Positions 32,898 through 41,671 of a DNA stretch of 64,000 bases are shown here, in pieces. The notes beneath the pieces are model-generated. The model saw nothing but the letters and a program-made list of their open reading frames with translations. It ran no database searches and was not told the origin of the DNA. Source of the stretch: Sphaerochaeta sp032144095 (GTDB taxonomy: Bacteria; Spirochaetota; Spirochaetia; Sphaerochaetales; Sphaerochaetaceae); assembly GCF_032144095.1 (NCBI RefSeq), contig NZ_JAVSNJ010000003.1, forward strand, positions 180,971 to 244,970, in the 5' to 3' direction. Position numbers and translations under genes: made by a program. How positions within the stretch are numbered: position 1 is the stretch's first letter; every line of letters begins with the position of its first letter.

Positions 32898-33961
32898 GGC
32901 TGTTCATGCTTTCTTGCATACTCCAGGTCCGCTTCAGTCAGCTCGGTATTGGGTGTATAGTCATCCTCTTCCTGCTTGCGTGCGGCCTTGGGCTTTTTGG
33001 GCTCAGCAGCAAACCCCGTAAGTTCTAGGGCAGTCTCCTCTGCATAGGTGTTTGCCAGTTCCAAAGGGAGTTTCCCTGAGGCGACCAGGGCAGTGTTCTG
33101 GTCGATCTCCAACGCTGCAATCCGCCTTGTCCTGGGATTCTCCAGCCGTTGCTTCAATTCGATCACGTTTTGTCGTTGGATGCTGGTAGTGTTGGAAAAC
33201 CTTGAGGCAATTGCCCTATCCAGAAGAGCCAATGCCTCACCTACCTTACCATAGTGGACCTTTACCTGGGCTGCATGCAGATAGGGTTCTGGGAAGGCAG
33301 GTCCCTTGCTTGTCAGGTTTGTGTAGGTTTGGTTTGCCTCATCCCACCTTCCTTCCAGCAGCTCCAGCCATCCACGGTTGTCGTGGATGCCAGGGCTCTC
33401 CTTCTCATAGTGGCTTCCTTCCTTGATGAGGATCCTTGCCATCGGAAGGTCCCCCTTCTCCAGAGCATAGGTTCCGAAGTTGATGAAGAGGTTCTTGTCC
33501 CTATACCCACTGTCGAAGACCTCCTTGACGGCGACAAAGGCCTTGTCCAGGTCACCTTCCAACCAGTAGACCATCGATACCATCGTCTTGGCAATGTTGA
33601 CCAGTGCCTTGTCCTCCTTCTTGTTCTGGTCGGCAAGATACTCCTCAATGATCTGCTTGCCCACCTTCGCATCACCCCGTTGGATGTACATGCTGGCTGC
33701 GGTGATCCTGTAGGCTGGCTGCAAGCCGCTCTTGATGGCCCTCTGGTAGAGTGGCCAGGCTTTCTCCCACACTGCACTATCTTTTTTGATGAGGTGTCTG
33801 TTTGCCTGGATGTAGAAGAGGATGCTCCGCTTCCAGAATACTACCCCTCCCACCAGAAGAGCCAGTGCCAGGACTTTCGTGAGGGCAGGGATGGGGACGG
33901 CTATGATCGAGAGTATGATGAGGAGGGACAACCAGAGTCCCAGATTTTTTTTCTTGTGCAT
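32894..33961 (-). CDS. Membrane-anchored TPR protein
   Basis: 355 residues. Two hydrophobic segments at the N terminus (about 8-23 and 27-45) act as anchor, followed by about five tetratricopeptide-like units between residues 60 and 270 and a charged, Lys/Glu-rich C-terminal tail. Probably a scaffold; partners unknown. AGGAG precedes ATG 33961. Divergent from queH. Confidence 0.75.
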   Translation of the reverse strand: MHKKKNLGLWLSLLIILSIIAVPIPALTKVLALALLVGGVVFWKRSILFYIQANRHLIKKDSAVWEKAWPLYQRAIKSGLQPAYRITAASMYIQRGDAKVGKQIIEEYLADQNKKEDKALVNIAKTMVSMVYWLEGDLDKAFVAVKEVFDSGYRDKNLFINFGTYALEKGDLPMARILIKEGSHYEKESPGIHDNRGWLELLEGRWDEANQTYTNLTSKGPAFPEPYLHAAQVKVHYGKVGEALALLDRAIASRFSNTTSIQRQNVIELKQRLENPRTRRIAALEIDQNTALVASGKLPLELANTYAEETALELTGFAAEPKKPKAARKQEEDDYTPNTELTEADLEYARKHEQP

Positions 33962-34009
33962 GGAGTCTCCTTTGGATACAGCAAATAATGTACTGTGAAT
34001 GGTAGATGG

Positions 34010-34038
34010 TTGCAAGAGCGCTTTGCACATTGTAGACT
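34010..34038 (+). promoter_or_regulatory. Predicted promoter for a leaderless queH mRNA
   Basis: TTGCAA 34010-34015, 17-base spacer, TAGACT 34033-34038, six bases to ATG 34045. No Shine-Dalgarno. Confidence 0.62.
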
Positions 34039-34044
34039 GTGCCT

Positions 34045-34566
34045 ATGCAAGACCGAGATATCCTGGTTCACGCCTGTTGTGGACCGTGCAGTACTTCCAG
34101 CATAGAGCGTATGCTCTCCGAAGGGTGGAAACCCACCCTGTTCTTCTCAAACAGCAACATCTTCCCCGAAAGTGAGGCAGACCTACGCTACGAGGCCCTG
34201 CTTACCGTAGCCACAACCTACAACCTGCCTATCATCAGGGAGGCATGGGACCATGAACCGTGGTTGGAAGCGGTTTCTGGGCTGGAGCAGGAGAAGGAGG
34301 GTGGTCTCCGTTGCGAAGCTTGCTTTGCCTACAACCTTGCCCAAGCATCAGCCAAGGCAGAAGAGCTTGGCTTCTCCCATTTCTGTACCACCCTCACGGT
34401 AAGCCGTTTCAAGAATAGCAAGACCATATTCCGTGTAGGCGAGGCCTTTCCCCTTTTTGAGCAACTTGACTTCAAGAAGAAGGGGGGTTTTGACCGTAGC
34501 CTCGTCCTGAGCAAGGAGCTTGGCCTCTATCGCCAGCACTACTGTGGATGTGAGTTCTCCATCTAG
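34045..34566 (+). CDS. queH: Epoxyqueuosine reductase QueH
   Basis: 173-residue DUF208 enzyme that catalyses the last step of queuosine formation in tRNA, the non-orthologous replacement of QueG. All motif cysteines are visible: H-A-C-C-G-P-C at residues 9-15, L-R-C-E-A-C near 91, and C-G-C-E-F at the C terminus, expected to hold a [4Fe-4S] cluster and metal site. The ATG at 34045 lies at the predicted +1; a GTG six bases upstream is not transcribed under this model. Confidence 0.92.
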   Translation: MQDRDILVHACCGPCSTSSIERMLSEGWKPTLFFSNSNIFPESEADLRYEALLTVATTYNLPIIREAWDHEPWLEAVSGLEQEKEGGLRCEACFAYNLAQASAKAEELGFSHFCTTLTVSRFKNSKTIFRVGEAFPLFEQLDFKKKGGFDRSLVLSKELGLYRQHYCGCEFSI

Positions 34567-34578
34567 GCCTGAGATGCT

Positions 34579-34609
34579 TTGATTCTCCCTTTTGAGTATG
34601 CTATACTCA
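34579..34609 (+). promoter_or_regulatory. cls promoter with palindromic operator over the -10
   Basis: TTGATT 34579-34584, 17-base spacer, TATACT 34602-34607. A perfect inverted repeat TGAGTAT-GCT-ATACTCA (34593-34609) covers the -10 box. Expected start near 34614, leader about 21 bases. Confidence 0.62.
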
Positions 34610-34634
34610 GCTTTGATGTGAGGGGAGAGCGAGC

Positions 34635-36167
34635 ATGAGGAAGGTATTGAAATTTCTGACAGGTAGGCTTTTTCTCTCCCTGGTCCTCATTGCCCTGCAG
34701 CTGGCAGTACTCATCAACGTCCTGGGGTTCGCAGAGAACAATGCCCTGTGGATCCAGTTCTTCTCCACACTTTCCATCGGCATGGCCCTGTTCGTAGGAA
34801 CACGGGACCTCAATCCTGCCTACAAGATCGGCTGGATGCTCATCTTCATGACCATCCCCCTCTATGGTGGACTGCTCTACATCTTCATGGGTACGAGGAA
34901 GATGAGCCCAAAGGTCAAGAAACAGCTGATTCGTTTCAACGCCTTCCATGATGCGGGAATGGAGAATGTCTCCCTCAATGCAGACCTTCCGACCCAAGCC
35001 CTCGAATCCTACGACATATCGCTTGCCAGGCAGGCCCGATACATCAACAACATCAGTGGCTTTCCTGTATGGAGCAATACGGAGGTTGAGTATTTTGGGG
35101 AGGGTGAGGATTGGTTGCTTGATGTCTTGCAGGCGATACGGGGGGCGAAGTCCTTTGTGTTCCTCGAGTTCTTCATCATAGCCGAAGGGGAGGTCTTCTC
35201 TGCCTTGCTAAAGGAGCTGCAAGCCAAAGTACAACAAGGGGTTACTGTCAGGCTGATGTTTGATGATGTTGGCTCAATTCAGGAGATCCCTTCACACTAC
35301 GAACGACATCTGAGGACCCTAGGACTGGAGGTTGTTGCATTCAATCCCCTTAGGGCCCATATCAACAGCCGCCTGAATAGCCGTGACCACCGCAAGGTTG
35401 TCGTCATCGATGGGAACATCGGCTATACAGGGGGCTTGAATTTCGCTGACGAGTATGCCAATAGGCAGATAAAATACGGCCACTGGAAGGATACCGGAGT
35501 CAGGCTCACCGGGGACGCTGTGTGGAACCTTACCCTCATGTTTCTGCAGTTGTGGTGCTTTGCAACTAAGGAGAAGGTGGACTTTGCCCTGTACAGGCCC
35601 ACCATCCAGGCCAGGACCGACGGGTTTGTCCAACCCTTTGGCGACAACCCCCTTGATAATCACAACGTGGCAGAAAACTCCTATATCCAGATCATCAGCA
35701 TGGCAAAAGAGTACGTGTGGATAACTACCCCCTATCTTGTCCTCGACAACGAGATGATAACGGTCCTGAAGCTCGCAGCCCAAAGTGGTGTGGATGTGCG
35801 CATCATCACCCCAAAGATGCCTGACAAGTGGTATGTCTTTGCTGTCACCCAGGATAACTACTACTCCCTCATCGAGGGTGGCGTGAAGATCTTCGAGTAC
35901 ACCCCAGGCTTTATCCACGCAAAGATGTGCGTAGCCGACGACAAGGTAGCCATCATAGGCACGATCAACATGGATTACCGGTCATTCTACCTCCACTTTG
36001 AGAATGCCGTGCTCTTCTACGGCTCTTCGGTGGTCAAGTCTGTCTCGACTGATATTGAAAGGATCCTGGATGTAAGCCAGATGATAACCCCCAAATTCCT
36101 TGCCGACCGTCCCTGGTACCAAAAGATTGCAGGTACCATCCTCAGGTTGGCCGCCCCAATATTGTAG
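34635..36167 (+). CDS. cls: Cardiolipin synthase
   Basis: 510-residue phospholipase D-superfamily enzyme that makes cardiolipin from phosphatidylglycerol. Two N-terminal helices (about 10-32 and 38-75), then two HKD motifs: H-R-K-V-V-V-I-D near residue 251 and H-A-K-M-C-V-A-D near 428. The C terminus has a further hydrophobic patch. Ribokinase follows ten bases after its stop, probably on the same transcript. Confidence 0.93.
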   Translation: MRKVLKFLTGRLFLSLVLIALQLAVLINVLGFAENNALWIQFFSTLSIGMALFVGTRDLNPAYKIGWMLIFMTIPLYGGLLYIFMGTRKMSPKVKKQLIRFNAFHDAGMENVSLNADLPTQALESYDISLARQARYINNISGFPVWSNTEVEYFGEGEDWLLDVLQAIRGAKSFVFLEFFIIAEGEVFSALLKELQAKVQQGVTVRLMFDDVGSIQEIPSHYERHLRTLGLEVVAFNPLRAHINSRLNSRDHRKVVVIDGNIGYTGGLNFADEYANRQIKYGHWKDTGVRLTGDAVWNLTLMFLQLWCFATKEKVDFALYRPTIQARTDGFVQPFGDNPLDNHNVAENSYIQIISMAKEYVWITTPYLVLDNEMITVLKLAAQSGVDVRIITPKMPDKWYVFAVTQDNYYSLIEGGVKIFEYTPGFIHAKMCVADDKVAIIGTINMDYRSFYLHFENAVLFYGSSVVKSVSTDIERILDVSQMITPKFLADRPWYQKIAGTILRLAAPIL

Positions 36168-36177
36168 GAGAACAAGG

Positions 36178-37062
36178 ATGAGATTTCTCAACTATGGATC
36201 GGTAAATATAGACCTGGTCTTCTCGGTGGACCATGTAGTACAACCAGGGGAGACCCTCTCCAGCACAGGTTTCTTCAAGAGTGCCGGTGGCAAGGGGGCA
36301 AACCAGAGCGCTGCCCTGGCAAAGGCTGGGGCCGATGTTACCCACGCAGGAAAGATAGGGGCCGATGGGCAGTTCCTTGTTGACCTCCTCTCAGGCTATG
36401 GCGTCGATACCTCCCTCATCCGCCTCTACGAAGGTGCCAGCGGGCAGGCCCTCATCCAGCTGGACAAGCAGAAACAGAATGCCATCGTCCTGTTCGGTGG
36501 GGGAAACCTCGCGATCACCAAAGGTGAAATTGATGAGAGCCTCGCCCTCTTTGGGCCGGGCGACATGCTTGTCCTGCAGAACGAGATCGTCCATGTCTCC
36601 TATCTTATCGAAAGGGCTAAGGCAAGGGGCATGTCTGTCTGCCTCAATACCGCTCCCTTCGACGAGAAGATACTGGGTTATCCCCTCCATCTTGTGGACC
36701 TTCTGGTGGTCAATGAGATCGAAGGAGCCGCCTTGGCAGGCTCTGCACAAGGCTCGACCTTCTCTGAGGTGCTCGAGGCCTTGGTCCATGCCTATCCTGG
36801 AAGTGAGATTGTCCTGACGGCCGGAAAGCATGGGGCCTACTATGGATACAGGAGCCTCAGGCTCCATGAACCCATCTATGAGCTTCCTGTAGCTGATACG
36901 ACAGCAGCAGGCGATACCTTCATCGGGTACTTTCTTACCTCCCGCTCTCTGGGCCATGGCCAGCAGGAGGCCTTGAGGTACGCCTGCAAGGCATCGGGTA
37001 TTGCTGTATCACGAGTCGGCGCGATGGGGTCGATCCCCTTCGCTGGCGAGGTGTTCGGCTAA
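36178..37062 (+). CDS. rbsK: Ribokinase (PfkB family)
   Basis: 294 residues. N-terminal N-Y-G-S-V-N-I-D-L-V-F and G-G-K-G-A-N-Q-S substrate motif near residue 40; C-terminal D-T-T-A-A-G-D-T-F-I-G with the catalytic Asp near 245. The asparagine-containing G-G-K-G-A-N favours ribose over fructose. TAGGAG seven bases before ATG 36178. No ribose transporter nearby; it could also act on other pentoses, given the adjoining xylose genes. Confidence 0.88.
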   Translation: MRFLNYGSVNIDLVFSVDHVVQPGETLSSTGFFKSAGGKGANQSAALAKAGADVTHAGKIGADGQFLVDLLSGYGVDTSLIRLYEGASGQALIQLDKQKQNAIVLFGGGNLAITKGEIDESLALFGPGDMLVLQNEIVHVSYLIERAKARGMSVCLNTAPFDEKILGYPLHLVDLLVVNEIEGAALAGSAQGSTFSEVLEALVHAYPGSEIVLTAGKHGAYYGYRSLRLHEPIYELPVADTTAAGDTFIGYFLTSRSLGHGQQEALRYACKASGIAVSRVGAMGSIPFAGEVFG

Positions 37063-37065
37063 GCC

Positions 37066-37857
37066 TCAGATACCGAGCAACTGCAGGTGGGTCTTGCGGT
37101 AGAGCGAAGGCGAGGAGCCTGTCGACTGCTTGAACTGCTTGGAAAAATGGAACTCGGAGCAGAACTGCAGCTTTGCCGCTATCTCCTTGACCGAGAGGTC
37201 GCTGCTGGTAAGAAGTGCCCTTGCAGCCTCAAGCTGGAGGCTTGTGTAGTACTTCATGGGCGTGGTGTTCATCCGCTTTCTGAAGAGACGGACAAAGTAG
37301 GAGGGGTCAAGGCCCACATGGCTTGCGATCTGGCTAAGGGAGAGCTTGTCGAACACATGGCGCTGCATATGCCTGATTGCCTTCTCGAGCCTGACATGTT
37401 CGCCTACAGTCCTCTCGGTCACGCTTCCGGCCAGAAGGTTGTAGAGAAACCCCAACAATTGGTGGCAGGCGCTGAGACGTAGCTCTCCCTTCTGGCTCAG
37501 AGCCTTGTCACGAACCTCCTCGAAGAAAAAGCGTAGGTTGGTCCCGATGTGCAGGGGATTCCTTCCTTCGAGTTTCTTGAAGAGCTCCTGCTCCTCAGGA
37601 CAGTGGAGGAGGGTGGCATAATAGGTAAGGTTGGCCCCCTCGTCCGAGGTGATGCTGTGCTCCTTTTCATCGGAGGTCACAAACAGCGAACCCGGGTAGA
37701 TGGTGTAGCTGTTCTTTGCGTTGGTGAAGGTCCCGCTGCCCCCGACAAAGTAGTGGATCTCAAAGGCCCCTGCCTCATGGCTGTGTATCCTCTGGTGCCA
37801 CAACAACTCTTGTTTTTCGTGCATCTGGTAGACGAATACCGCATCAATCATTTCCAT
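37066..37857 (-). CDS. AraC-family regulator, probably of xylBA
   Basis: 263 residues: N-terminal cupin-type sugar-binding domain (about 20-110, with H-E-A-G-A-F-E-I-H-Y) and a C-terminal double helix-turn-helix (A-S-H-V-G-L-D-P-S-Y-F-V-R-L-F and the P-x-x-Y signature). Divergent from xylB across 87 bases, so xylose-responsive control of xylBA is likely but inferred. Convergent with rbsK. A TATTAT -10 box ends six bases before the ATG and no Shine-Dalgarno is present. Confidence 0.85.
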   Translation of the reverse strand: MEMIDAVFVYQMHEKQELLWHQRIHSHEAGAFEIHYFVGGSGTFTNAKNSYTIYPGSLFVTSDEKEHSITSDEGANLTYYATLLHCPEEQELFKKLEGRNPLHIGTNLRFFFEEVRDKALSQKGELRLSACHQLLGFLYNLLAGSVTERTVGEHVRLEKAIRHMQRHVFDKLSLSQIASHVGLDPSYFVRLFRKRMNTTPMKYYTSLQLEAARALLTSSDLSVKEIAAKLQFCSEFHFSKQFKQSTGSSPSLYRKTHLQLLGI

Positions 37858-37863
37858 AAGTCA

Positions 37864-37893
37864 ATAATACATATGTTTTCCCAATCTTGTCTA
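37864..37893 (-). promoter_or_regulatory. Predicted promoter for a leaderless araC-type mRNA
   Basis: On the minus strand: TAGACA (37893-37888), 18-base spacer, TATTAT (37869-37864), six bases to the ATG at 37857. Confidence 0.6.
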
Positions 37894-37944
37894 TGGTGTT
37901 ATTCCCACTTGTGCTGGATGCTTGAGCTATCAGGAGGTGTCAAT

Positions 37945-39423
37945 ATGCAAATTGTTGCCGGAATTGATACTGGAACCCAGAGTACCAAAGTGCTTTGCTA
38001 TGATGCAGAGCATAAACGGGTAGTTGCCAGTGTAAGTGCCCCCCATGCCATGATCAGCAGGGATGACGGTACCCGTGAGCAAGAAGCCGTATGGTATCTT
38101 GATGCCATACGTTCCTGCTTCTCCCAAATCGATGCGAAGATACGAGCTCAGATCACCGCAATAGGGGTTTCTGCCCAACAGCATGGCTTTGTGCCGGTTG
38201 GAAGCAAGGGAGAGGTCCTCGCACCTGTCAAGCTCTGGTGCGATACCTCGACCAGCGAGCAGTGCGATACCCTCACCAAACGCCTGGGAGGGGAAGAGAG
38301 TGTATTTTCCCTTATCGGGAACCAGATACTGGTTGGATACACAGCCCCCAAGGTGCTGCATCTCAAGGAGCACAACAAGGATGCCTATGCCAAGCTAGCG
38401 CATATCCTGCTTCCCCATGACTATATCAATTTCTATTTGACGGGAGTCTATTCGGCAGAAGCCGGTGATGCCTCCGGTACGGCCTTCTTTGACGTGAAGG
38501 GCCGCACCTGGAGTGAGGAAGTCCTGCTTGCCATCGATGGGGAGCGTTCCTTGCTCTCCATGGTACCCCCCCTTGTTGAGGCGGGCGATGCCTGTGGAAG
38601 GGTTACCCAGCAAGCTGCCAAGGAACTTGGCATACCGGTCGGGATTCCTGTTTCCTGTGGGTGCGGCGACAATATGGCCGCAGCGTTGGGAACTGGGTGT
38701 GTCAAGCCGGGCTCCCTTACCATGAGCATGGGGACAAGCGGGACAATCTTTGGCTATAGCGATAGCTGTGTCTCGGACAGGAAGGGCAGGCTGGCTGCCT
38801 TCTGTTCCTCAAGCGGCGGGTATCTGCCCCTGTTGTGCACGATGAACTGTACCATTACCACCGAGTCGATCCGTGCCCTCTTTGGCTACGATGTGAAGAA
38901 ACTGGATGAGCTAGCGCTTCAGGCCCCCATCGGGTGTGAGGGTGTCACGATGCTTCCCTTCTTCAACGGCGAGCGGGTACCGAATCTTCCCCATGGGAAG
39001 GGAGTACTTGCAGGATTCGATTTCTCCAACATGAAAGTGGAGAATATTGCAAGGGCAGCTCTGGAAAGCTCCATCTATGCAATGAAGGGTGGTCTTGATG
39101 CGTTTGCCGAACTCGGGTTTGAACCCAAGCATCTGGTGCTTACCGGAGGTGGGGCCAAGAGTGCCATCTGGAGGCGCATTGCCTCTGATGTGATGCAGCT
39201 TCCCCTCTCTGTGCCCAAGATTGTGGAGAGTGCCGCCCTTGGTGCGGCCCTCCAGGCCTTGTGGACCAGTAGTGGTGGAAGCATCGAAGAGTTTGCACAG
39301 GCACATGTGCAGTTCGATGAGGAGAAAGGATGTGAACCCGATCCACGAGCTCGGGAAGGCTATGAGAAAGCGTATGGAAGGTATCAGGCATATGTAGATG
39401 CCATGACACCTCTCTTTAGATAG
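37945..39423 (+). CDS. xylB: Xylulokinase
   Basis: 492-residue FGGY kinase phosphorylating D-xylulose. A-G-I-D-T-G-T-Q-S-T-K at residues 5-15 is the phosphate-1 motif; S-A-Q-Q-H-G-F and W-C-D-T-S-T carry substrate contacts; G-C-G-D-N-M-A-A-A-L-G and L-T-G-G-G-A-K-S form the nucleotide site. CAGGAGG seven bases before ATG 37945 fixes the start; the frame is open far upstream without coding character. xylA follows after 11 bases. Confidence 0.94.
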   Translation: MQIVAGIDTGTQSTKVLCYDAEHKRVVASVSAPHAMISRDDGTREQEAVWYLDAIRSCFSQIDAKIRAQITAIGVSAQQHGFVPVGSKGEVLAPVKLWCDTSTSEQCDTLTKRLGGEESVFSLIGNQILVGYTAPKVLHLKEHNKDAYAKLAHILLPHDYINFYLTGVYSAEAGDASGTAFFDVKGRTWSEEVLLAIDGERSLLSMVPPLVEAGDACGRVTQQAAKELGIPVGIPVSCGCGDNMAAALGTGCVKPGSLTMSMGTSGTIFGYSDSCVSDRKGRLAAFCSSSGGYLPLLCTMNCTITTESIRALFGYDVKKLDELALQAPIGCEGVTMLPFFNGERVPNLPHGKGVLAGFDFSNMKVENIARAALESSIYAMKGGLDAFAELGFEPKHLVLTGGGAKSAIWRRIASDVMQLPLSVPKIVESAALGAALQALWTSSGGSIEEFAQAHVQFDEEKGCEPDPRAREGYEKAYGRYQAYVDAMTPLFR

Positions 39424-39434
39424 GAGGAGAGACT

Positions 39435-40763
39435 ATGAACTATTTTGTTGGTGATCAGGAGTATTTCAAGGGTATCGGTAAGATCGAGTTTGAAGGAAAG
39501 GGGAGCAAGAACCCACTCTCCTTCAAGTATTATGATGCAAAGAAGAAGATAGCAGGAAAGACGATGGAGGAGCACCTGAGGTTTGCCACAGCATATTGGC
39601 ATAGCTTCTGTGCAGATGGGACAGACCCCTTTGGCAGTGCGACGATGGTCCACCCCTACCACAAGGCCGATCCCATGGCCAATGCAATGGCAAAGGCCGA
39701 CGCCGCCTTTGAGTTCTTTACCAAGATCGGGACCCCCTTCTACTGCTTCCATGATGCTGATGTCTCCCCTGAAGGCGACAGCGCCGCATCCTATGAGGCT
39801 AACTTCCACAAGGTTTCCGATGGTCTGCTTGCCAGGCAGAAGGCTACCGGGGTCAAGCTGCTGTGGAATACTGCAAACGTATTTACCCATCCCAGGTACA
39901 TGAATGGGGCTGCGACCAATCCCGACTTCGCTGTTGTGGCAAGAGCTGCCCTGCAGGTGAAGAACTGCCTGGATGTAAACGTCAAGCTAGGTGGACAGAA
40001 CTATGTGTTCTGGGGTGGCCGTGAAGGGTACATGACCCTGTTGAATACCGACATGAAGCGAGAGCGTGAGCATCTGGCAAGGTTCTTGACCATGGCCCGT
40101 GACTATGGCCGAAGCATTGGCTTCAAGGGGACCTTCCTCATCGAGCCCAAACCGATGGAACCGACCAAGCACCAGTATGACTTTGATGCTGCCACGACCA
40201 TAGGGTTCTTGAAGGAGTTTGGCCTGCAGGATGACTTCAAGTGCAATATTGAGGCAAACCATGCAACCTTGGCCGGACACACCTTTGCCCACGACCTCCA
40301 GGTCTGTTCAGACAGCGGGATGTTGGGAAGTGTCGACGCCAACCAGGGTGATAGCCAGAATGGCTGGGATACCGACGAGTTCCCAACCAATGTCTATGAG
40401 ACGACATTGGCGATGCTCGTGATCTTGCGCCATGGTGGCTTGGGTAGCGGTGGCCTGAACTTTGATGCCAAGCGCAGAAGGAACTCAACTGACCTTGAGG
40501 ACCTGTTCCTTGCCCACATCGGAGGTATGGATAGTTTTGCCTACGGTCTTGAAGTGGCTTCCAGAATCCTGGAGGACAAGGTCCTTGCCAATTTCGTGGC
40601 CGAACGCTATGCATCCTTTGATTCTGGCGAAGGCAAGAAGTTTGCACAGGGCGCTATGGACCTCTCCTCCCTCGCCGCGTACGGAAAGGGTGCAACCATC
40701 ATCCAGAAGAGTGGCAAGCAGGAGTATTTGCAGAACCTCTTGAACTCCTATCTCTTGGGCTAG
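39435..40763 (+). CDS. xylA: Xylose isomerase
   Basis: 442 residues, class II size. Catalytic His in F-Y-C-F-H-D-A-D near residue 103; metal ligands in L-I-E-P-K-P near 237, C-N-I-E-A-N-H-A-T near 271, and D-A-N-Q-G-D near 300. Makes D-xylulose for the kinase encoded just upstream, feeding the pentose phosphate pathway. AGGAGGAG precedes the ATG. The stop overlaps the convergent AEC gene by three bases or so. Confidence 0.96.
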   Translation: MNYFVGDQEYFKGIGKIEFEGKGSKNPLSFKYYDAKKKIAGKTMEEHLRFATAYWHSFCADGTDPFGSATMVHPYHKADPMANAMAKADAAFEFFTKIGTPFYCFHDADVSPEGDSAASYEANFHKVSDGLLARQKATGVKLLWNTANVFTHPRYMNGAATNPDFAVVARAALQVKNCLDVNVKLGGQNYVFWGGREGYMTLLNTDMKREREHLARFLTMARDYGRSIGFKGTFLIEPKPMEPTKHQYDFDAATTIGFLKEFGLQDDFKCNIEANHATLAGHTFAHDLQVCSDSGMLGSVDANQGDSQNGWDTDEFPTNVYETTLAMLVILRHGGLGSGGLNFDAKRRRNSTDLEDLFLAHIGGMDSFAYGLEVASRILEDKVLANFVAERYASFDSGEGKKFAQGAMDLSSLAAYGKGATIIQKSGKQEYLQNLLNSYLLG

Positions 40764-41671
40764 GCGTTCAGTAGAGGGACCAGTATCAGAAAACTGAGCG
40801 TGCTCAGTACGACGGTCACTGACGAGGTGAAGGACGATAGCTTCCCCTTGTCAGTGCATCGTTGTGTGTAGGCAGTCGCTACCGATGATACAGGTGAGAA
40901 GAAGAGCAGGGCCAGGGTAACCTTCACCATGGGTGAAAAGCTGGTCAGGTTCCAGACCAAGACAGAGAACAGGGCCGCACAGAGGTACCTGATGGCGATC
41001 ACTTTCATCGCCTGTTTCAGCCATCCCTTTTCAAATCGGATCTCCAGCATCATCCCGATCATCAGCATGGCTACGATGGGGTTGGCCTTCCCTATGGCAT
41101 CCATCCATTGGGTGAGGAAGGGGGGCAGATGGATATCCGCAAGGGCCAGGGTTATCATCACCAGATAGGTGATGAAGGGCATGGAACTGAGCAGTTTCTT
41201 CAGGATGTCCCTGATGCTCTGCTTTTTGTTTGTCGCCAGCGAGGTTCCAACCGAATAGACCAAGCCTGTGGTCATCAGTGCATTGCCCAGGTCGAACAGG
41301 GCTGCCGCCACCAGGCCGGGGCCTCCGAAGAGTGTCTGGACAAAGGGAAAGCTGAAATTCCCGATATTGTAGGTGGAGGCGTTGAAGAGGCCAAAGGCCT
41401 GCATATCCTTGGATTCCTTTCTCAAGGCCAGGTATGCCAGCCCCATGAGGATCACATTGGTAAGGATTCCGAACAGGATCAGGAGGAAGAGAGATGAGTC
41501 CATCCTGAATGAGCTGAAGCCTGCAACGATGGCTGCCGGCAAGGTGATGTTCAGCGTTATCTGGGAGAGGACCTGTGCATCACTCTCCTTGAAGACCTTT
41601 GCCCGTTTGAGCAGGTTTGCCAACAGTATGATGCTGAGAAATAGCAACGGTTGTGAGAGGTTACTGTTCAT
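40760..41671 (-). CDS. AEC-family transporter
   Basis: About 303 residues with ten hydrophobic helices and the AEC pattern N-I-T-L-P-A-A-I near residue 43 and G-N-F-S-F-P near 113. Family members export or exchange organic acids such as malate or malonate; substrate here unknown. Its start lies inside the end of the EamA gene (11-base overlap), so it is the third gene of the AKR-EamA-AEC operon. ATG 41671 is chosen from the family N terminus. Confidence 0.82.
   Translation of the reverse strand: MNSNLSQPLLFLSIILLANLLKRAKVFKESDAQVLSQITLNITLPAAIVAGFSSFRMDSSLFLLILFGILTNVILMGLAYLALRKESKDMQAFGLFNASTYNIGNFSFPFVQTLFGGPGLVAAALFDLGNALMTTGLVYSVGTSLATNKKQSIRDILKKLLSSMPFITYLVMITLALADIHLPPFLTQWMDAIGKANPIVAMLMIGMMLEIRFEKGWLKQAMKVIAIRYLCAALFSVLVWNLTSFSPMVKVTLALLFFSPVSSVATAYTQRCTDKGKLSSFTSSVTVVLSTLSFLILVPLLNA

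Noticed and set aside
37549..37944. 130-residue N-terminal extension of xylulokinase
   Set aside because: It runs antisense through the AraC gene; AGGAGG before 37945 and the kinase motif fix the start.
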